64,000 nt of DNA from Wujia chipingensis (GCF_014337155.1 NZ_CP060632.1:2239001-2303000); one strand, 5' to 3'. Positions 20,139 through 29,807 are shown, counted from the first letter of the stretch. A program made the numbers and translations. Notes: generated by a model not told the origin, from the sequence alone.

Positions 20139-20909
20139 CTACTGTTTGTCTTCCATATATTCCACAGCAAGCACATAATCTTTTTTGCCTGCCATCTTTT
20201 TCTCGATAAATAAGAACAACCGGTTAAATGCCACACAAAGCACCAGATAGATTAGTGCGATTACAAGATACGATTCAAAATACTTGTAATATGTACCACC
20301 GACCGTTTTTGCCTGCATGAACAACTCCTGAATACCGATTACATTCAACACAGATGTCATCTTCAGGTTCGTCAGGAATGTGTTCGCCATCTCTGGGATA
20401 ATGTTCTTGAATGCCTGTGGAAGGATTACATAGAACATTGCCTGCATCGGCGACATTCCCATTGCCAGAGCACCTTCACGCTGTCCGGCATCAATGGATT
20501 TGATACCTGCACGTACGGTTTCTGACATATACGCACCTGTATTTAATACAGTTACGAGAATACCTGCAATGATCGGGTTGATGTTCACACCGCCCTGACG
20601 GAGACCGAAGTATACGATCATCGCCTGTACGATCATTGGTGTTCCTCGGAACAACTCTACATATAAGAAACAGATAAATTTGAAGAATTTGATAATTCCC
20701 TTTTTGATCGGATTATCTTCTTTGTGAATTTTGATATCTCCGACAATACCTACGATATAACCAAGTATGAAACCTACGATCGTACCGATCACAGATACAT
20801 ACAGGGTAATCCATGTTCCCTGCAAGAACATGCTCGAATACTTTTCGGCAAGAAATGCCATCCATTCAAAGATATTGTTCGGGGATGATATACTTAGAAT
20901 AGCACCCAT
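20139..20909 (-). CDS. Polar amino acid ABC transporter, permease
   Basis: 256 aa HisM/GlnP-type permease with about five transmembrane segments. The N-terminal part carries FLQGTWITLYVSVIGTIVGF. The coupling loop lies in ETVRAGIKSIDAGQ and REGALAMGMSPMQAMFYVILPQA, the EAA motif that contacts the ATPase. Confidence 0.95.
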   Translation of the reverse strand: MGAILSISSPNNIFEWMAFLAEKYSSMFLQGTWITLYVSVIGTIVGFILGYIVGIVGDIKIHKEDNPIKKGIIKFFKFICFLYVELFRGTPMIVQAMIVYFGLRQGGVNINPIIAGILVTVLNTGAYMSETVRAGIKSIDAGQREGALAMGMSPMQAMFYVILPQAFKNIIPEMANTFLTNLKMTSVLNVIGIQELFMQAKTVGGTYYKYFESYLVIALIYLVLCVAFNRLFLFIEKKMAGKKDYVLAVEYMEDKQ

Positions 20910-20989
20910 ATGATTTCCTCCTGTCCTACACGTTTTTTATAATTCCTCCGCAGCCTGAAATCATGAAAGGCTGCGGGGGGGATCATAAT

Positions 20990-21853
20990 CTAATTAGCTG
21001 CTGGCTGTAAGCTGACTGCCTCTTCCATTGTCTTATCCATCTCAGCCTTGTCATTCCATCCGATGGCATCCATCGCCTTCTGAATCTCATCCCGACGGGC
21101 GGTATCATCTTTTCTTGTTGCGATACATACATTTGTCATTTCCTCATCGCCCACGAACTTGTCATTGTCATCCAGATAGATAATTGCCAGATCATCGTTT
21201 GTCATCGCTGCAGATTCTGCTGTCGGTGCATCAATGACACACACATCAGCCGTTCCATTTGAGATCGCCATAAAGCATTCAGCCGTTGTCTCATAATTTG
21301 CACCAAGTGTTGCATCCGGTACCTGATCAAGCAGGTTTACCCATCCGGTACCAAGCTGTGTCGTAAGTGTTACATTCTTTCCTGCCAATTCAGATAAGCC
21401 CTTGATTCCTTCCAATCCAGAACCTTTCTTAACAACTAAGCAGTTTGTTCTATAATAGTAAGGATCTGTAAATGAATAAGATGCCTCACGTTCCTTCGTA
21501 CGACCCATACCTGCGATGATCACATCGTAATCGCCAGCATCGAGTGACATTCCGATGGAATCCCATTCTACCTTGTGGATTTCCAATGTCTTACCCATCT
21601 GCTTTGCAAGCTTCTCTGCTACAATTACGTCATATCCATATGCATACATGTTTGTTCCGTAGATTGGAACTGCCTTTTCACCATTTGCAAGCTCATCCGT
21701 TTCCTGTGACCAGTTGAATGGAGCATATGCACATTCCATTCCGACTCTTAATACACTGTCATCACTGGATGAATTCTTCTTTCCACAACCGGTAAGAGAT
21801 GTCAATGCCAATGTTGCTGCAAGCACCATGCTGATTAATTTTCTTTTCTTCAT
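20990..21853 (-). CDS. Amino acid ABC transporter substrate-binding lipoprotein
   Basis: 287 aa extracytoplasmic binding protein. Lipoprotein signal MKKRKLISMVLAATLALTSL with lipobox LTGC (Cys23). SBP_bac_3 fold: VGMECAYAPFNW near the N-terminus, YDVIVAEKLAKQMG, DYDVIIAGMGRTKERE, SFTDPYYY and DVCVIDAPTA. The ATG at 21853 has AGAGG 9 nt upstream; two upstream in-frame ATGs are too close to the SD. Ligand cannot be named, although the E/D-rich pocket motifs are of the polar amino acid class. Confidence 0.93.
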   Translation of the reverse strand: MKKRKLISMVLAATLALTSLTGCGKKNSSSDDSVLRVGMECAYAPFNWSQETDELANGEKAVPIYGTNMYAYGYDVIVAEKLAKQMGKTLEIHKVEWDSIGMSLDAGDYDVIIAGMGRTKEREASYSFTDPYYYRTNCLVVKKGSGLEGIKGLSELAGKNVTLTTQLGTGWVNLLDQVPDATLGANYETTAECFMAISNGTADVCVIDAPTAESAAMTNDDLAIIYLDDNDKFVGDEEMTNVCIATRKDDTARRDEIQKAMDAIGWNDKAEMDKTMEEAVSLQPAAN

Positions 21854-21922
21854 AAACATCATCCTCTCTTTCTTCTCACATTTTTCTTAATTTTCTTAAG
21901 TCCTTACCTTTGACTTGGCTGT

Positions 21923-21951
21923 ATTATGTGCCCGTAACGTTATTTTGTCAA
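21923..21951 (-). promoter_or_regulatory. Promoter of the amino acid ABC operon
   Basis: -35 TTGACA (21946-21951), 17-bp spacer, -10 CATAAT (21923-21928), about 65 nt before the binding protein start. Confidence 0.8.
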
Positions 21952-22164
21952 CACAGATAAGGGATTTCCTAATTTATTTAAAGTTTTGGGGAGTTCATTT
22001 TTTATTTTTAGAAAAAAAGAGAGGTTTTCTTATTATTTTTATGTTGTTGCACAGCTTTATCAAGTTGTATTTTATTTTCACTTGTGTTTCCTTTGTGTAA
22101 ATCAATTTGTAGTTGTTTTTATCAAGTTTTGTTTTTTGTCAATTTCTTTACACCCGTCATAAAC
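21952..22164. other. AT-rich intergenic stretch without recognised feature
   Basis: T-rich on the plus strand with only short open frames. Between the ABC promoter and the terminator of the HD gene I see no conserved ORF, RNA or repeat. Confidence 0.6.
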
Positions 22165-22194
22165 AAAAAAGCAGCCGTTTTTTTCCCGACTGCA
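22165..22194 (-). terminator. Terminator after the HD protein gene
   Basis: Minus strand GCAGTCG with CGGCTGC, 10-nt loop, then T6; ends the pda-folC-HD operon. Confidence 0.85.
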
Positions 22195-22213
22195 TTCTTC
22201 TTGTATATGAAAC

Positions 22214-22693
22214 TTAATATCGAATTGTATGGTTCTTCTTTTCCTCTGACCAGTAACACTGTTCCTGCACGGGGCAGTCAAAACAGTTTCTAGACTGCTT
22301 ATCCGCATCATACAGCAATGTTGCAAGCGATCTTGCCTGCTCACTCGGTGCCTTATGTCTGCCGATTGCATCACAGATTTCAGCACATTCATGCTCTGTA
22401 TATCCACATGCCAGAAGGATAGGTCGTGCCAGCTCGGCTCCCGCCTCATGATGGGATTTCCCGGAAGCATACTCCTCACATCTTCCGATATCGTGCAGCA
22501 ATGCCATTGCATAGATCACATCCTGCCGGAAGGAAAGTCCCTGTTCCAGATTCTTTATATATCCGATTCTTGCCACATCCAGACTATGCTCGATTCCATG
22601 CAGGCAGAACACACGCGTGCGTTCCTGCTCCCTGATCCGACGCATATACACCTGAAATTCCGGATGCACGAGAATTTTATCTATTCGCTCCAT
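22214..22693 (-). CDS. HD domain phosphohydrolase
   Basis: 159 aa from the ATG at 22693 (SD GGAG 9 nt). Metal residues: H in CLHGIEHSLDVAR, HD in ALLHDIGRC, H in KSHHEAGAE, and D in LYDADKQ. The C-terminus adds a Cys cluster (NCFDCPVQEQC) that could bind a metal. Substrate unknown. It overlaps the end of folC by 17 nt and is therefore translationally linked to it. Confidence 0.85.
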   Translation of the reverse strand: MERIDKILVHPEFQVYMRRIREQERTRVFCLHGIEHSLDVARIGYIKNLEQGLSFRQDVIYAMALLHDIGRCEEYASGKSHHEAGAELARPILLACGYTEHECAEICDAIGRHKAPSEQARSLATLLYDADKQSRNCFDCPVQEQCYWSEEKKNHTIRY

Positions 22694-24008
22694 TGTTTTC
22701 ATCTCCGCTTTCTAATTGCAGATACTCTGCCAGAAAAGATAACGAACCACTCACGAGAATGACACCCGTTTCTCCCGCCTGTTCTCTTGCCTTTTGCAGT
22801 GCTTCCGCGCTCGTATCCGCAAGCTGGACCGGTACGCCCTGCGCCTGTATCAACGGTGCCAGAATCTCTTTCGGCAGGCCGCGCGGTGTATCTGGTGTGA
22901 TCACAACTGCCACTGCCATCGTCGGTGCCAGAATCTCCACCATCTTCTCGTATTCCTTATCTTTCAGTACTCCTATTATATAGATTACCCTGCGGTTTGT
23001 AAAATATTTTTCCACCGATGTGCGCAAACATTCCCACGCTGCTACATTGTGCGCACCATCCACATAGATATACGGATGCTCCGACACCTTCGTCATACGC
23101 CCCAGCCATACCGTCTGTGCGATTCCCTTATGAATGGCTGTTTCTTCTATATATAGTGTACGCAGCACCGTGATTGCTGTCTGTGCATTCGCAATCTGAT
23201 GCTCTCCTAAAAGCGGGATATGATATGGTTGTTGCCGTTGATCCATATCCGCATCCATATTGGTTTCATCTGGATTCGTTCCACAATCCACCACCTCAGT
23301 ACCATCCAGATTCATCTGCACAACTTCCCAGTCTGATGGATTCACTTCTATATAAGAAGCATGTTGTACTTCGCATATCTCCCGTAATACTTTCGATACT
23401 TCTGGCACCTGCGGCGCGCAGATCACAGTTGTATACGGCTTGATGATACCTGCTTTCTCTGTTGCAATCTTCGTCAGAGTATCACCTAAGAACTGCATAT
23501 GATCCATGCTGATCTGTGCAAACACACAAACCTCCGGTTTTGCAAGCACATTCGTCGCATCTTGGCTTCCACCCATGCCACATTCGAGCAATACATAGTC
23601 AACGTGGTTTCTCGCAAAATACAGAAACGCAACCGCCGTCTCAATCTCGAATACAGTGGGACTGGCAAACCCATCCGTCTCCATTGTCTCGATCACCGCT
23701 GCAACCTCTGTGAGCAACACCGCAAATTCATCCTCTGTCATATAGCGTCTGTCAAGCTGGTACCGTTCCAGATACGTCAGAATTGTCGGGGAAATATATC
23801 GTCCCACATGATACCCTGCAGCAAGCAGGCTTTCCTGTACAAACGCAAAAATAGAGCCCTTTCCGTTCGTCCCGGCGATGTGCAGTGTCCTGCACGCATC
23901 CTGTGGATTGCCGAGTCTCCGTAAGAGCTCCTTTACCTGTGTCAGGCCGGGTACAATGCCCAGCCTGCTTTTTTCTTCAATGTAATTTTGTGCTTCTAAG
24001 TAGTTCAA
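22677..24008 (-). CDS. folC: Folylpolyglutamate / dihydrofolate synthase
   Basis: Adds glutamate to dihydropteroate and folates. 443 aa Mur-ligase fold: HIAGTNGKGSIFAFV (P-loop, about 43-57), GRYISPTILTYLERYQLD (omega-loop region), LLECGMGGSQDATN, ISMDHMQFLGDT and YVDGAHN. The start is TTG at 24008, directly abutting the TAA of the deacetylase, with AAGGGAG 8 nt upstream; coupled translation is likely. Completes FolP-FolBK chemistry encoded 7 kb away. Confidence 0.95.
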   Translation of the reverse strand: MNYLEAQNYIEEKSRLGIVPGLTQVKELLRRLGNPQDACRTLHIAGTNGKGSIFAFVQESLLAAGYHVGRYISPTILTYLERYQLDRRYMTEDEFAVLLTEVAAVIETMETDGFASPTVFEIETAVAFLYFARNHVDYVLLECGMGGSQDATNVLAKPEVCVFAQISMDHMQFLGDTLTKIATEKAGIIKPYTTVICAPQVPEVSKVLREICEVQHASYIEVNPSDWEVVQMNLDGTEVVDCGTNPDETNMDADMDQRQQPYHIPLLGEHQIANAQTAITVLRTLYIEETAIHKGIAQTVWLGRMTKVSEHPYIYVDGAHNVAAWECLRTSVEKYFTNRRVIYIIGVLKDKEYEKMVEILAPTMAVAVVITPDTPRGLPKEILAPLIQAQGVPVQLADTSAEALQKAREQAGETGVILVSGSLSFLAEYLQLESGDENNGANR

Positions 24009-25085
24009 TTATTTGTCTCCCTTATATTCTACATGCTGCACTGGCTTTGTAGAATCATCAATCGGACAAATCTCATATCCTTCATCCTTCAAAGTCTGGA
24101 TCAATGCCGGAAGTGCTTCGATCGTTGCATGATTGTTCTGCAGATCATGCATCAAAATCACGGAATCGCCGGCATTGGCATGTACATACCCAAGTATATT
24201 ATCATTTAACTCACTTGGTGTCAAAGATGCATCCACTGCATCACCTGACAGGGAATTCCAGTCATAATAAACGATACCCTCGTCATGCAGATATCCGATC
24301 AGATCCTGAATATCTACCTTACTTACCTGGTTCGAACTTCCACCCGGGAAGCGGTACAGATGCGTATCCACACCTGTCTGTTCTTGTATGTAATCGTGAA
24401 TCTTCGTCACGTCTTCCTCGAAGCTTTCCTGACTTGCATATACCTGATCGTACACATGACTGTAAGAATGCATTCCGATCGAATGTCCTTCGTCAACGAT
24501 CCGCTTGTAATACTGCTGTGCTTCCTTATCATCATTGTAAACAACAAAGAATGTTGCCTTCACATTGTTTTCCTTCAACACATCCAAGAGTTCTCCGGTG
24601 TATGTACTTGGTCCATCATCGAAAGTCAAGTATACTTTCTGTCCATTGTAGTACGTCTGTTCCGGTACATCACTGGCTGCTTCCGTCGTCGCCTCTGCAT
24701 CGTCCGTGGTTTTGTTTGAACCATCGCCATTGTCTGTCAGAGCTACGTGCACACCTTCCGAACCCTTTCCAAGATCCCCATACGCCATCTGCTCACTCGT
24801 CATCGTCTCCGTCGATTCATCAATCAGTCCGATGTTTGTACTGACCAGATTCTTTCCTTCCTCCACCCGGTCAACCAGATTCTCTATCCGGTGATCGAGC
24901 CGGTTCATCTTCACCATCAGGAACATACACAACGTAATCGGGATCGCACATACGACCAGAAATGTTACCATCAACATCCGCTTAAAGCTCCGTACCTTTC
25001 GTTTGTGTGTGTTTGCCTCTTCCATCTCTTGTGCTTCGGAAATTTCTTTCTCATATTCAGTTAAAGTTTTTTTCTTGTCTTCCAT
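24009..25085 (-). CDS. Membrane-anchored polysaccharide deacetylase
   Basis: CE4 enzyme that removes N-acetyl groups from peptidoglycan or another glycan outside the cell. 358 aa from the ATG at 25085 (SD AAGGA, 7 nt); the frame is open 33 codons further. A basic cytosolic tail, one TM helix (about 41-60), a coiled region, then the NodB domain: VYLTFDDGPSTYT (motif 1, TFDDGPS), HSIGMHSYSHV (zinc motif H-S-x-x-H), YRFPGGSSN (motif 3), YYDWNSLSGDA and SVILMHD. Heads the operon with folC and the HD gene. Confidence 0.92.
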   Translation of the reverse strand: MEDKKKTLTEYEKEISEAQEMEEANTHKRKVRSFKRMLMVTFLVVCAIPITLCMFLMVKMNRLDHRIENLVDRVEEGKNLVSTNIGLIDESTETMTSEQMAYGDLGKGSEGVHVALTDNGDGSNKTTDDAEATTEAASDVPEQTYYNGQKVYLTFDDGPSTYTGELLDVLKENNVKATFFVVYNDDKEAQQYYKRIVDEGHSIGMHSYSHVYDQVYASQESFEEDVTKIHDYIQEQTGVDTHLYRFPGGSSNQVSKVDIQDLIGYLHDEGIVYYDWNSLSGDAVDASLTPSELNDNILGYVHANAGDSVILMHDLQNNHATIEALPALIQTLKDEGYEICPIDDSTKPVQHVEYKGDK

Positions 25086-25235
25086 AAAATTTTCCTTTAC
25101 ATTCTCTATATATTGTGGTACATTACTTATGTAATACAAATTACCATTTGCAGCCTTGGGACATTCCCGAAAAAAAGGTTGCAATTTTTATATTATAAAA
25201 TTCTATGAGTTATGTCAAGTAAATTTTATTTTTTC

Positions 25236-26024
25236 TTAATCTTTTGTAACACTTTTGTAATATAATTCCCGCCACTTACGGCCTTCCTCCTGCATACCCT
25301 GTGTCAGTTTTGCCAGCTCGTCATATTGCTGTTTATACCGCTGCTCCATATTTTTTACTGTTGATTTCAACCGTGACTCATAATCCTCCTGCGTCTTTCG
25401 AATTGCTTCATTATAATTCTTATCATTTTCTTTACATCGTTTTTCAAGTTCTTGCATTGTCTGTTCTTTACATAATATATATTCCGACAGACTTATGTCT
25501 CCTAGTCGTGATACATCCACGGCATATATCCGCGGTTTGGCTTCCGTTGCTAATTTATATAGAAGATAACTGACTTCCCCGTGCTGTAAAATCTCATATC
25601 GTTCAATCCTCTCTGTACCATATACCAATCTCTGAACCTTCCTCTCTCCCAGTGGATTTATCACATACAGACTATCCGTGCCATTTCCCGGATCTGCCAT
25701 GCGATACCATACATAAAGCTGTGTCCGTTCTCCTGCGACTGGTGCGATCCGAACCGTAGAGATACTCCCCCAGTCGTCACCCTTCACAAGTACCAGTCGT
25801 CCTTCCGCAAAAAGCTTATCCCACATTAAAACATTTTCTGTGTTGACATATGCCACATAGATTTCATCCTCCCAGAACAGACTTACACCACAGGAATGAT
25901 AATCCCGGCATAAACTGCCCCATTGCACTGTCCTGCCCGTCCCAATCACCTGTGCTAAGATCTGATTTCCCTCCTCATAAAGTAAAATCCGTTTATCTCC
26001 TTTCCATCTATAAACCGCTTCCAC
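25236..26024 (-). CDS. Unknown protein: beta-rich N-half, coiled-coil C-half
   Basis: 262 aa, GTG start at 26024 behind GGGAGG. Not recognised. Residues 1-175 are aromatic and beta-strand-like, with repeated short units (YRWKGDKRILLYEEG, VSLFWEDEIYVAYV, TQLYVWYRMAD) that resemble blades of an incomplete beta-propeller. Residues 180-255 are highly charged and heptad-like (LEKRCKENDKNYNEAIRK). No signal peptide or TM. It is divergent from the Cys-rich gene at 26126, with about 100 nt between them. Confidence 0.75.
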   Translation of the reverse strand: MEAVYRWKGDKRILLYEEGNQILAQVIGTGRTVQWGSLCRDYHSCGVSLFWEDEIYVAYVNTENVLMWDKLFAEGRLVLVKGDDWGSISTVRIAPVAGERTQLYVWYRMADPGNGTDSLYVINPLGERKVQRLVYGTERIERYEILQHGEVSYLLYKLATEAKPRIYAVDVSRLGDISLSEYILCKEQTMQELEKRCKENDKNYNEAIRKTQEDYESRLKSTVKNMEQRYKQQYDELAKLTQGMQEEGRKWRELYYKSVTKD

Positions 26025-26125
26025 GTTTTCCTCCCAATTCTTTCTTTTACAAATATATTGCCGGAATCGAACAAAAATGCATATTCTGAATATATTATTG
26101 TAAGCATATTTGAAAGGAAACGAAC

Positions 26126-27028
26126 ATGTCTAAATGCTGTGGCTGTAACAAGAAAGTCTTAAGTAATGCAGTTGCTAACAACACCGATTCCTGCACATGC
26201 AGCTTAACAGATAACTGTACCGATGTATGTGTCACACCTCAATGTGGTGACCCAAAGCTGCTCACGGTACTTGTTCCTGTTATCTACGACGAGATTGGCA
26301 TCAATGTATGCCGGACAATTCCGCTTGCAACCCTGCTTGCAGATTATCCAACAGCAGCATATATCCGGGCAGAGGTTACAAACATCACCTTTGCAACAGG
26401 GGCAGCACCTTCCGTAACAATCAAGCCGATTGCCGGACGTCCAAACTGCTACGAGCTGACACTCACAAACCTGACTGTGGATTTTGTCATCTATGTCTAT
26501 GACTGCTGCAAACGGCTGCTTGCAACCCTCCCTGTCACAGGTGTTGTCTATCTCCCTTCCGCAACAACCGATCCGGAATACGATGAAGATACCAATCCAA
26601 CTTCCGTAACCATGCAGCTGTTTGCCCCATATGGTGTCACCTACACGGATACGACTGTAGCAACACCAAACCTGAACTTTATCGGATTCCTCTCCACGAA
26701 CGGAACGGTTTCGCAAGGACTGAATCTGATGGCAATGTCCAAAGTATTAAACTTCGATATTGCAAATGCGGAAATGACGGTAGGACTTACCCTGATCGTG
26801 AAATCCATCTACTACAACCAATACCGGATTCCTCACAACGGAAAAGCGCTCGTATCCAAGGGCACGCTTGCAAGTCCGGAGGAGTCTGTCTGCATGAGCT
26901 TTGTAAGCGGAAGCCTCTTAGACCGGAACATCAAGCCATTGGAGCTTTGCAATCCGCTTGACCAGAAGCGAAACTGCGAAAGCTGTACCGATCCCGATGA
27001 CTGCACCTGTCTGACACCGTCGGATTGA
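26126..27028 (+). CDS. Cysteine-rich protein of unknown function
   Basis: 300 aa; SD AAAGGAAA and ATG at 26126. The N-terminus (MSKCCGCNKK, then DSCTCSLTDNCTDVC) and C-terminus (RNCESCTDPDDCTC) are Cys clusters. The 230-residue centre is Thr/Val/Asn-rich and beta-like, with a DCCKRLL pair. No signal peptide. Such Cys-flanked, beta-rich proteins occur among spore-coat and exosporium proteins, but no named domain is recognised and the sporulation link is only a suggestion. Confidence 0.78.
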   Translation: MSKCCGCNKKVLSNAVANNTDSCTCSLTDNCTDVCVTPQCGDPKLLTVLVPVIYDEIGINVCRTIPLATLLADYPTAAYIRAEVTNITFATGAAPSVTIKPIAGRPNCYELTLTNLTVDFVIYVYDCCKRLLATLPVTGVVYLPSATTDPEYDEDTNPTSVTMQLFAPYGVTYTDTTVATPNLNFIGFLSTNGTVSQGLNLMAMSKVLNFDIANAEMTVGLTLIVKSIYYNQYRIPHNGKALVSKGTLASPEESVCMSFVSGSLLDRNIKPLELCNPLDQKRNCESCTDPDDCTCLTPSD

Positions 27029-27121
27029 ATTTCAAAAATTACCGGAAATTGGTAAAATAATCTCCTTATTTAGGTTCATACTATTTTTATAGAATGAAAA
27101 CTAGATAAGGAGTGTTTTATT

Positions 27122-27469
27122 ATGAAGAAATTTAAAACAACCGCTGCTATTGCAGCAACTGCTATGATGCTTTCTATCTGTATGTGTGGATGTGGTATGG
27201 ATGAGACGAGCAAGGATACTGCAACCACTTCGGAACAGACACAGATGACAACCGAAAATAACAACGCAACTGGCGGAAATGCAACAAATTCCAATGGCGT
27301 TGGAAATGGAATCAAAGATGCCGCGGACGGTGTCGGCGAAGGTGTCAAGGACGCAGCAGAAGGCGTTGGTGAAGGCGTCAAGGATGCTGCCGAAGGTGTC
27401 GGAAATGGTGTCAAGGATGCTGTGGACGGCGTGGAAGATGCCGTAGATGGAAATCAGAGTAAGCGATAA
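27122..27469 (+). CDS. Small lipoprotein with 11-residue amphipathic repeats
   Basis: 115 aa; SD AAGGAG, ATG at 27122. Signal sequence with Cys-rich lipobox region (LSICMCGCG; Cys20, 22 or 24 could be lipidated). After a Thr/Asn-rich spacer, residues 62-110 are 11-mers: GNGIKDAADGV, GEGVKDAAEGV (twice), GNGVKDAVDGV, then a partial EDAVDG. The 11-residue period with alternating small, acidic and Lys residues is typical of amphipathic helices that lie on membranes. Function unknown. Confidence 0.85.
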   Translation: MKKFKTTAAIAATAMMLSICMCGCGMDETSKDTATTSEQTQMTTENNNATGGNATNSNGVGNGIKDAADGVGEGVKDAAEGVGEGVKDAAEGVGNGVKDAVDGVEDAVDGNQSKR

Positions 27470-27480
27470 TAACAAAGAAA

Positions 27481-27530
27481 AAGGTTCCGCCTGTGGTATA
27501 GTTTTCATACCGCAAACGGAACCTTGTTTT
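27481..27530. terminator. Bidirectional terminator between convergent genes
   Basis: Long stem AAGGTTCCG...ATAC paired with GTAT...CGGAACCTT, with T-rich sequence on the plus side and A-rich sequence on the left that gives T on the minus strand. Serves the lipoprotein (+) and the membrane protein (-). Confidence 0.92.
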
Positions 27531-27894
27531 ATTTTTTATCGTCCGGTTTCACCTGAAAGGATGGCTCGATCTTATTCATCATCCGGTCATATTGTTCGTA
27601 CATTTTCTGTACACTGTTTTCTAACAGGTAATAATGCATCACATAAGGAATCAGCAGCACCAAAAGCGCAAACACAAGCGCAACGATGATCAGTGAGCCG
27701 CTAAAATTCAAATACAAGATTGAAATCACAGTTGCCAATGCAAACAGTGCCATGACAATAAGGTGTACCTGCCGCTCATGTGCAAAAAACGCGATCTGTA
27801 CAAGATGCTTTTCCTTCTCATGTTCCCAGTCGACATCCTCTTTTTCTAACAGCGCATCAATATATGCCAGATATTCAGTAATTCGTTTTTTCAT
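27529..27894 (-). CDS. Small membrane protein, two TM helices
   Basis: 121 aa, ATG with GGAGG upstream. A charged N-terminus (AYIDALLEKEDVDWEHEKEKH) precedes two hydrophobic helices (about 45-63 and 66-84), then a charged tail. No known domain recognised; both ends are probably cytosolic. Confidence 0.75.
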   Translation of the reverse strand: MKKRITEYLAYIDALLEKEDVDWEHEKEKHLVQIAFFAHERQVHLIVMALFALATVISILYLNFSGSLIIVALVFALLVLLIPYVMHYYLLENSVQKMYEQYDRMMNKIEPSFQVKPDDKK

Positions 27895-28003
27895 ATTTCA
27901 TTCCTCCAGACCATATAGCTATATTTGATTTTTTCGTTTCCTTATTGTATTTCTGTATTCACTTTCATTTCTTCATTATATCGCTGTCTGCATAAATATT
28001 CCA

Positions 28004-28032
28004 TAGTCATATGTATATTTCCGTGCTATAAT
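28004..28032 (+). promoter_or_regulatory. Putative promoter of the clpX-PII-gdpD-proC operon
   Basis: Extended -10 TGCTATAAT (hexamer 28027-28032) with a weak -35 TAGTCA (28004-28009) at 17 bp. Confidence 0.55.
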
Positions 28033-28070
28033 AAGGGTGCATTTTTATGCGCATACATAAGGAGGAAATT

Positions 28071-29444
28071 ATGCCAGACAACAACGGAAATAATCAGAAT
28101 AACAACGACGATGATGAGTACGAAAAGTATTGCTATCTCTGTCGCAGACCGGAATCCGAGGCCGGTCCATTTATCCGGATGCCGGGAAATATGTATATCT
28201 GCAACGACTGTATGCAGAAAAGTTTCGACTCCTTCAACAACGGAGCGATGCAGTTTTTAGACCTCTCCAAGATGCCGAATATCAACATGTCGCAGTTCAT
28301 GCCATTTGATGATATCCCGACTTCCCAGAAGGTCAAAAAGAAGAAAAAACAGAAGGAAGAAAAGGAACAAAAGCCACTCACAATGGCAGATGTTCCAGCC
28401 CCACATAAGATCAAGGCAATGCTTGACGAATATGTCGTCGGACAGGAATACGCAAAGCGTGCCATGTCCGTTGCCGTCTACAACCATTACAAGCGTGTGA
28501 TCACAGACACAATGGATGACATTGAGATTGAAAAATCCAACATGCTCATGCTCGGGCCTACCGGCTGTGGTAAAACCTATCTGGTTCAGACGATTGCCAA
28601 GATTCTGCAGGTGCCACTCGCAATCACCGATGCGACCACGCTGACTGAGGCTGGTTATATTGGCGATGATGTAGAAAGCATTCTCTCCAAACTTCTTGCC
28701 GTTGCGGACAATGATGTTGAAAAAGCTGAGCGTGGAATCGTCTTTATCGATGAGATCGATAAGATTGCGAAGAAGAAAGAGACGCGCAGCCGTGATGTCA
28801 GTGGAGAGTCTGTACAGCAGGGACTTCTGAAGATCTTAGAAGGTGCCGAGGTTGAGGTACCTGTCGGTTCCGGTAGCAAGAATGCCATGACGCCGATGAC
28901 AACGATGAATACACGGAATATCTTATTTATCTGCGGTGGTGCATTCCCGGATATCGAGGACATCATCAAGCAGCGTCTGAACAAACAGTCTTCTATGGGC
29001 TTTGCCGCAGACCTGAAGGATAAATATGACAAGAACGATAACCTGATCAAGGAAGTAACAACGGAAGATCTGCGTGAATTCGGTATGATTCCAGAGTTCC
29101 TTGGTCGTCTCCCAGTGCTTTTCACTCTGGATTCGCTGGACAAGGACATGTACATTAAGATCTTAAAGGAGCCAAAAAATGCAATCCTCAAGCAGTACAA
29201 GAAGCTGCTTGCATTGGATGAGGTAGATCTGGAATTCGATGACAGTGCCTATGAAGCAATCGCAGAAAAAGCGATGGAGAAAAAGACAGGTGCCCGCGCA
29301 CTCCGTGCGATCATCGAGAAATTCATGATGGATATTATGTATGAGATTCCGCGCGACGATAACATCGGTCGTGTCACCATCACCGGCGATTACATCAATG
29401 GCAAGGGCGCACCGATCATCGAATTACGTGGTACCAATATTTAA
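28071..29444 (+). CDS. clpX: ClpX-type protease ATP-binding subunit
   Basis: AAA+ unfoldase that feeds ClpP. 457 aa from the ATG at 28071 (AAGGAGG, 5-nt spacing). Zinc domain: CYLC and CNDC (about 19-50). AAA+: [10 protein letters not shown] (Walker A), pore loop [16 protein letters not shown] (Walker B), [13 protein letters not shown]. The ClpP-docking loop reads MGF in place of the common IGF/LGF. There is a Lys/Glu-rich linker (about 92-108). clpP and tig are not neighbours, so it may be a second ClpX; it heads an operon with PII. Confidence 0.9.
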   Translation: MPDNNGNNQNNNDDDEYEKYCYLCRRPESEAGPFIRMPGNMYICNDCMQKSFDSFNNGAMQFLDLSKMPNINMSQFMPFDDIPTSQKVKKKKKQKEEKEQKPLTMADVPAPHKIKAMLDEYVVGQEYAKRAMSVAVYNHYKRVITDTMDDIEIEKSNMLMLGPTGCGKTYLVQTIAKILQVPLAITDATTLTEAGYIGDDVESILSKLLAVADNDVEKAERGIVFIDEIDKIAKKKETRSRDVSGESVQQGLLKILEGAEVEVPVGSGSKNAMTPMTTMNTRNILFICGGAFPDIEDIIKQRLNKQSSMGFAADLKDKYDKNDNLIKEVTTEDLREFGMIPEFLGRLPVLFTLDSLDKDMYIKILKEPKNAILKQYKKLLALDEVDLEFDDSAYEAIAEKAMEKKTGARALRAIIEKFMMDIMYEIPRDDNIGRVTITGDYINGKGAPIIELRGTNI

Positions 29445-29468
29445 ACGACAGGATCAGGAGGTATCAAG

Positions 29469-29807
29469 ATGAAAAAAGTGGAAGTGATCATCCGACCTGA
29501 GAAGCTGGATGACATGAAAGAGATTTTGGATGAATGCAGCACAACCGGAGCTATGGTCAGCAATATCATGGGCTACGGTAACCAGAAGGGATATAAGTCC
29601 CAGCACCATAACGGCGATTATTTCGTCAATCTTCTCCCGAAACTGAAGGTTGAGACCGTTGTCTCCGATGATGTATGCGAGAAGTTGATCGCCATGGTTA
29701 CAGAACGTATTCCAACCGGAAGTTATGGGGATGGTAAGATTTTTGTATATAATATAGAAGATGCTGTACGTATTCGTACCGGAGAGCGCGGAGATGATGC
29801 TCTATGA
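29469..29807 (+). CDS. PII family nitrogen regulatory protein
   Basis: 112 aa trimeric sensor of ATP/ADP and 2-oxoglutarate. MKKVEVIIRPEKLDDMKEIL start; T-loop QKGYKSQHHNGDYFVNLLPK, which keeps a Tyr at the place modified in GlnB (position 51); B-loop TGSYGDGKIFV; C-loop RTGERG. 24 nt after clpX and overlapping the next start by 4 nt (ATGA). Partner unknown; GltBD and the Amt-PII fusion are elsewhere in the window. Confidence 0.93.
   Translation: MKKVEVIIRPEKLDDMKEILDECSTTGAMVSNIMGYGNQKGYKSQHHNGDYFVNLLPKLKVETVVSDDVCEKLIAMVTERIPTGSYGDGKIFVYNIEDAVRIRTGERGDDAL

Noticed and set aside
26085..26125. Sporulation-sigma promoter before the Cys-rich gene
   Set aside because: CATATT boxes occur but spacing does not fit the sigma-E, sigma-G or sigma-K consensus as I know it.
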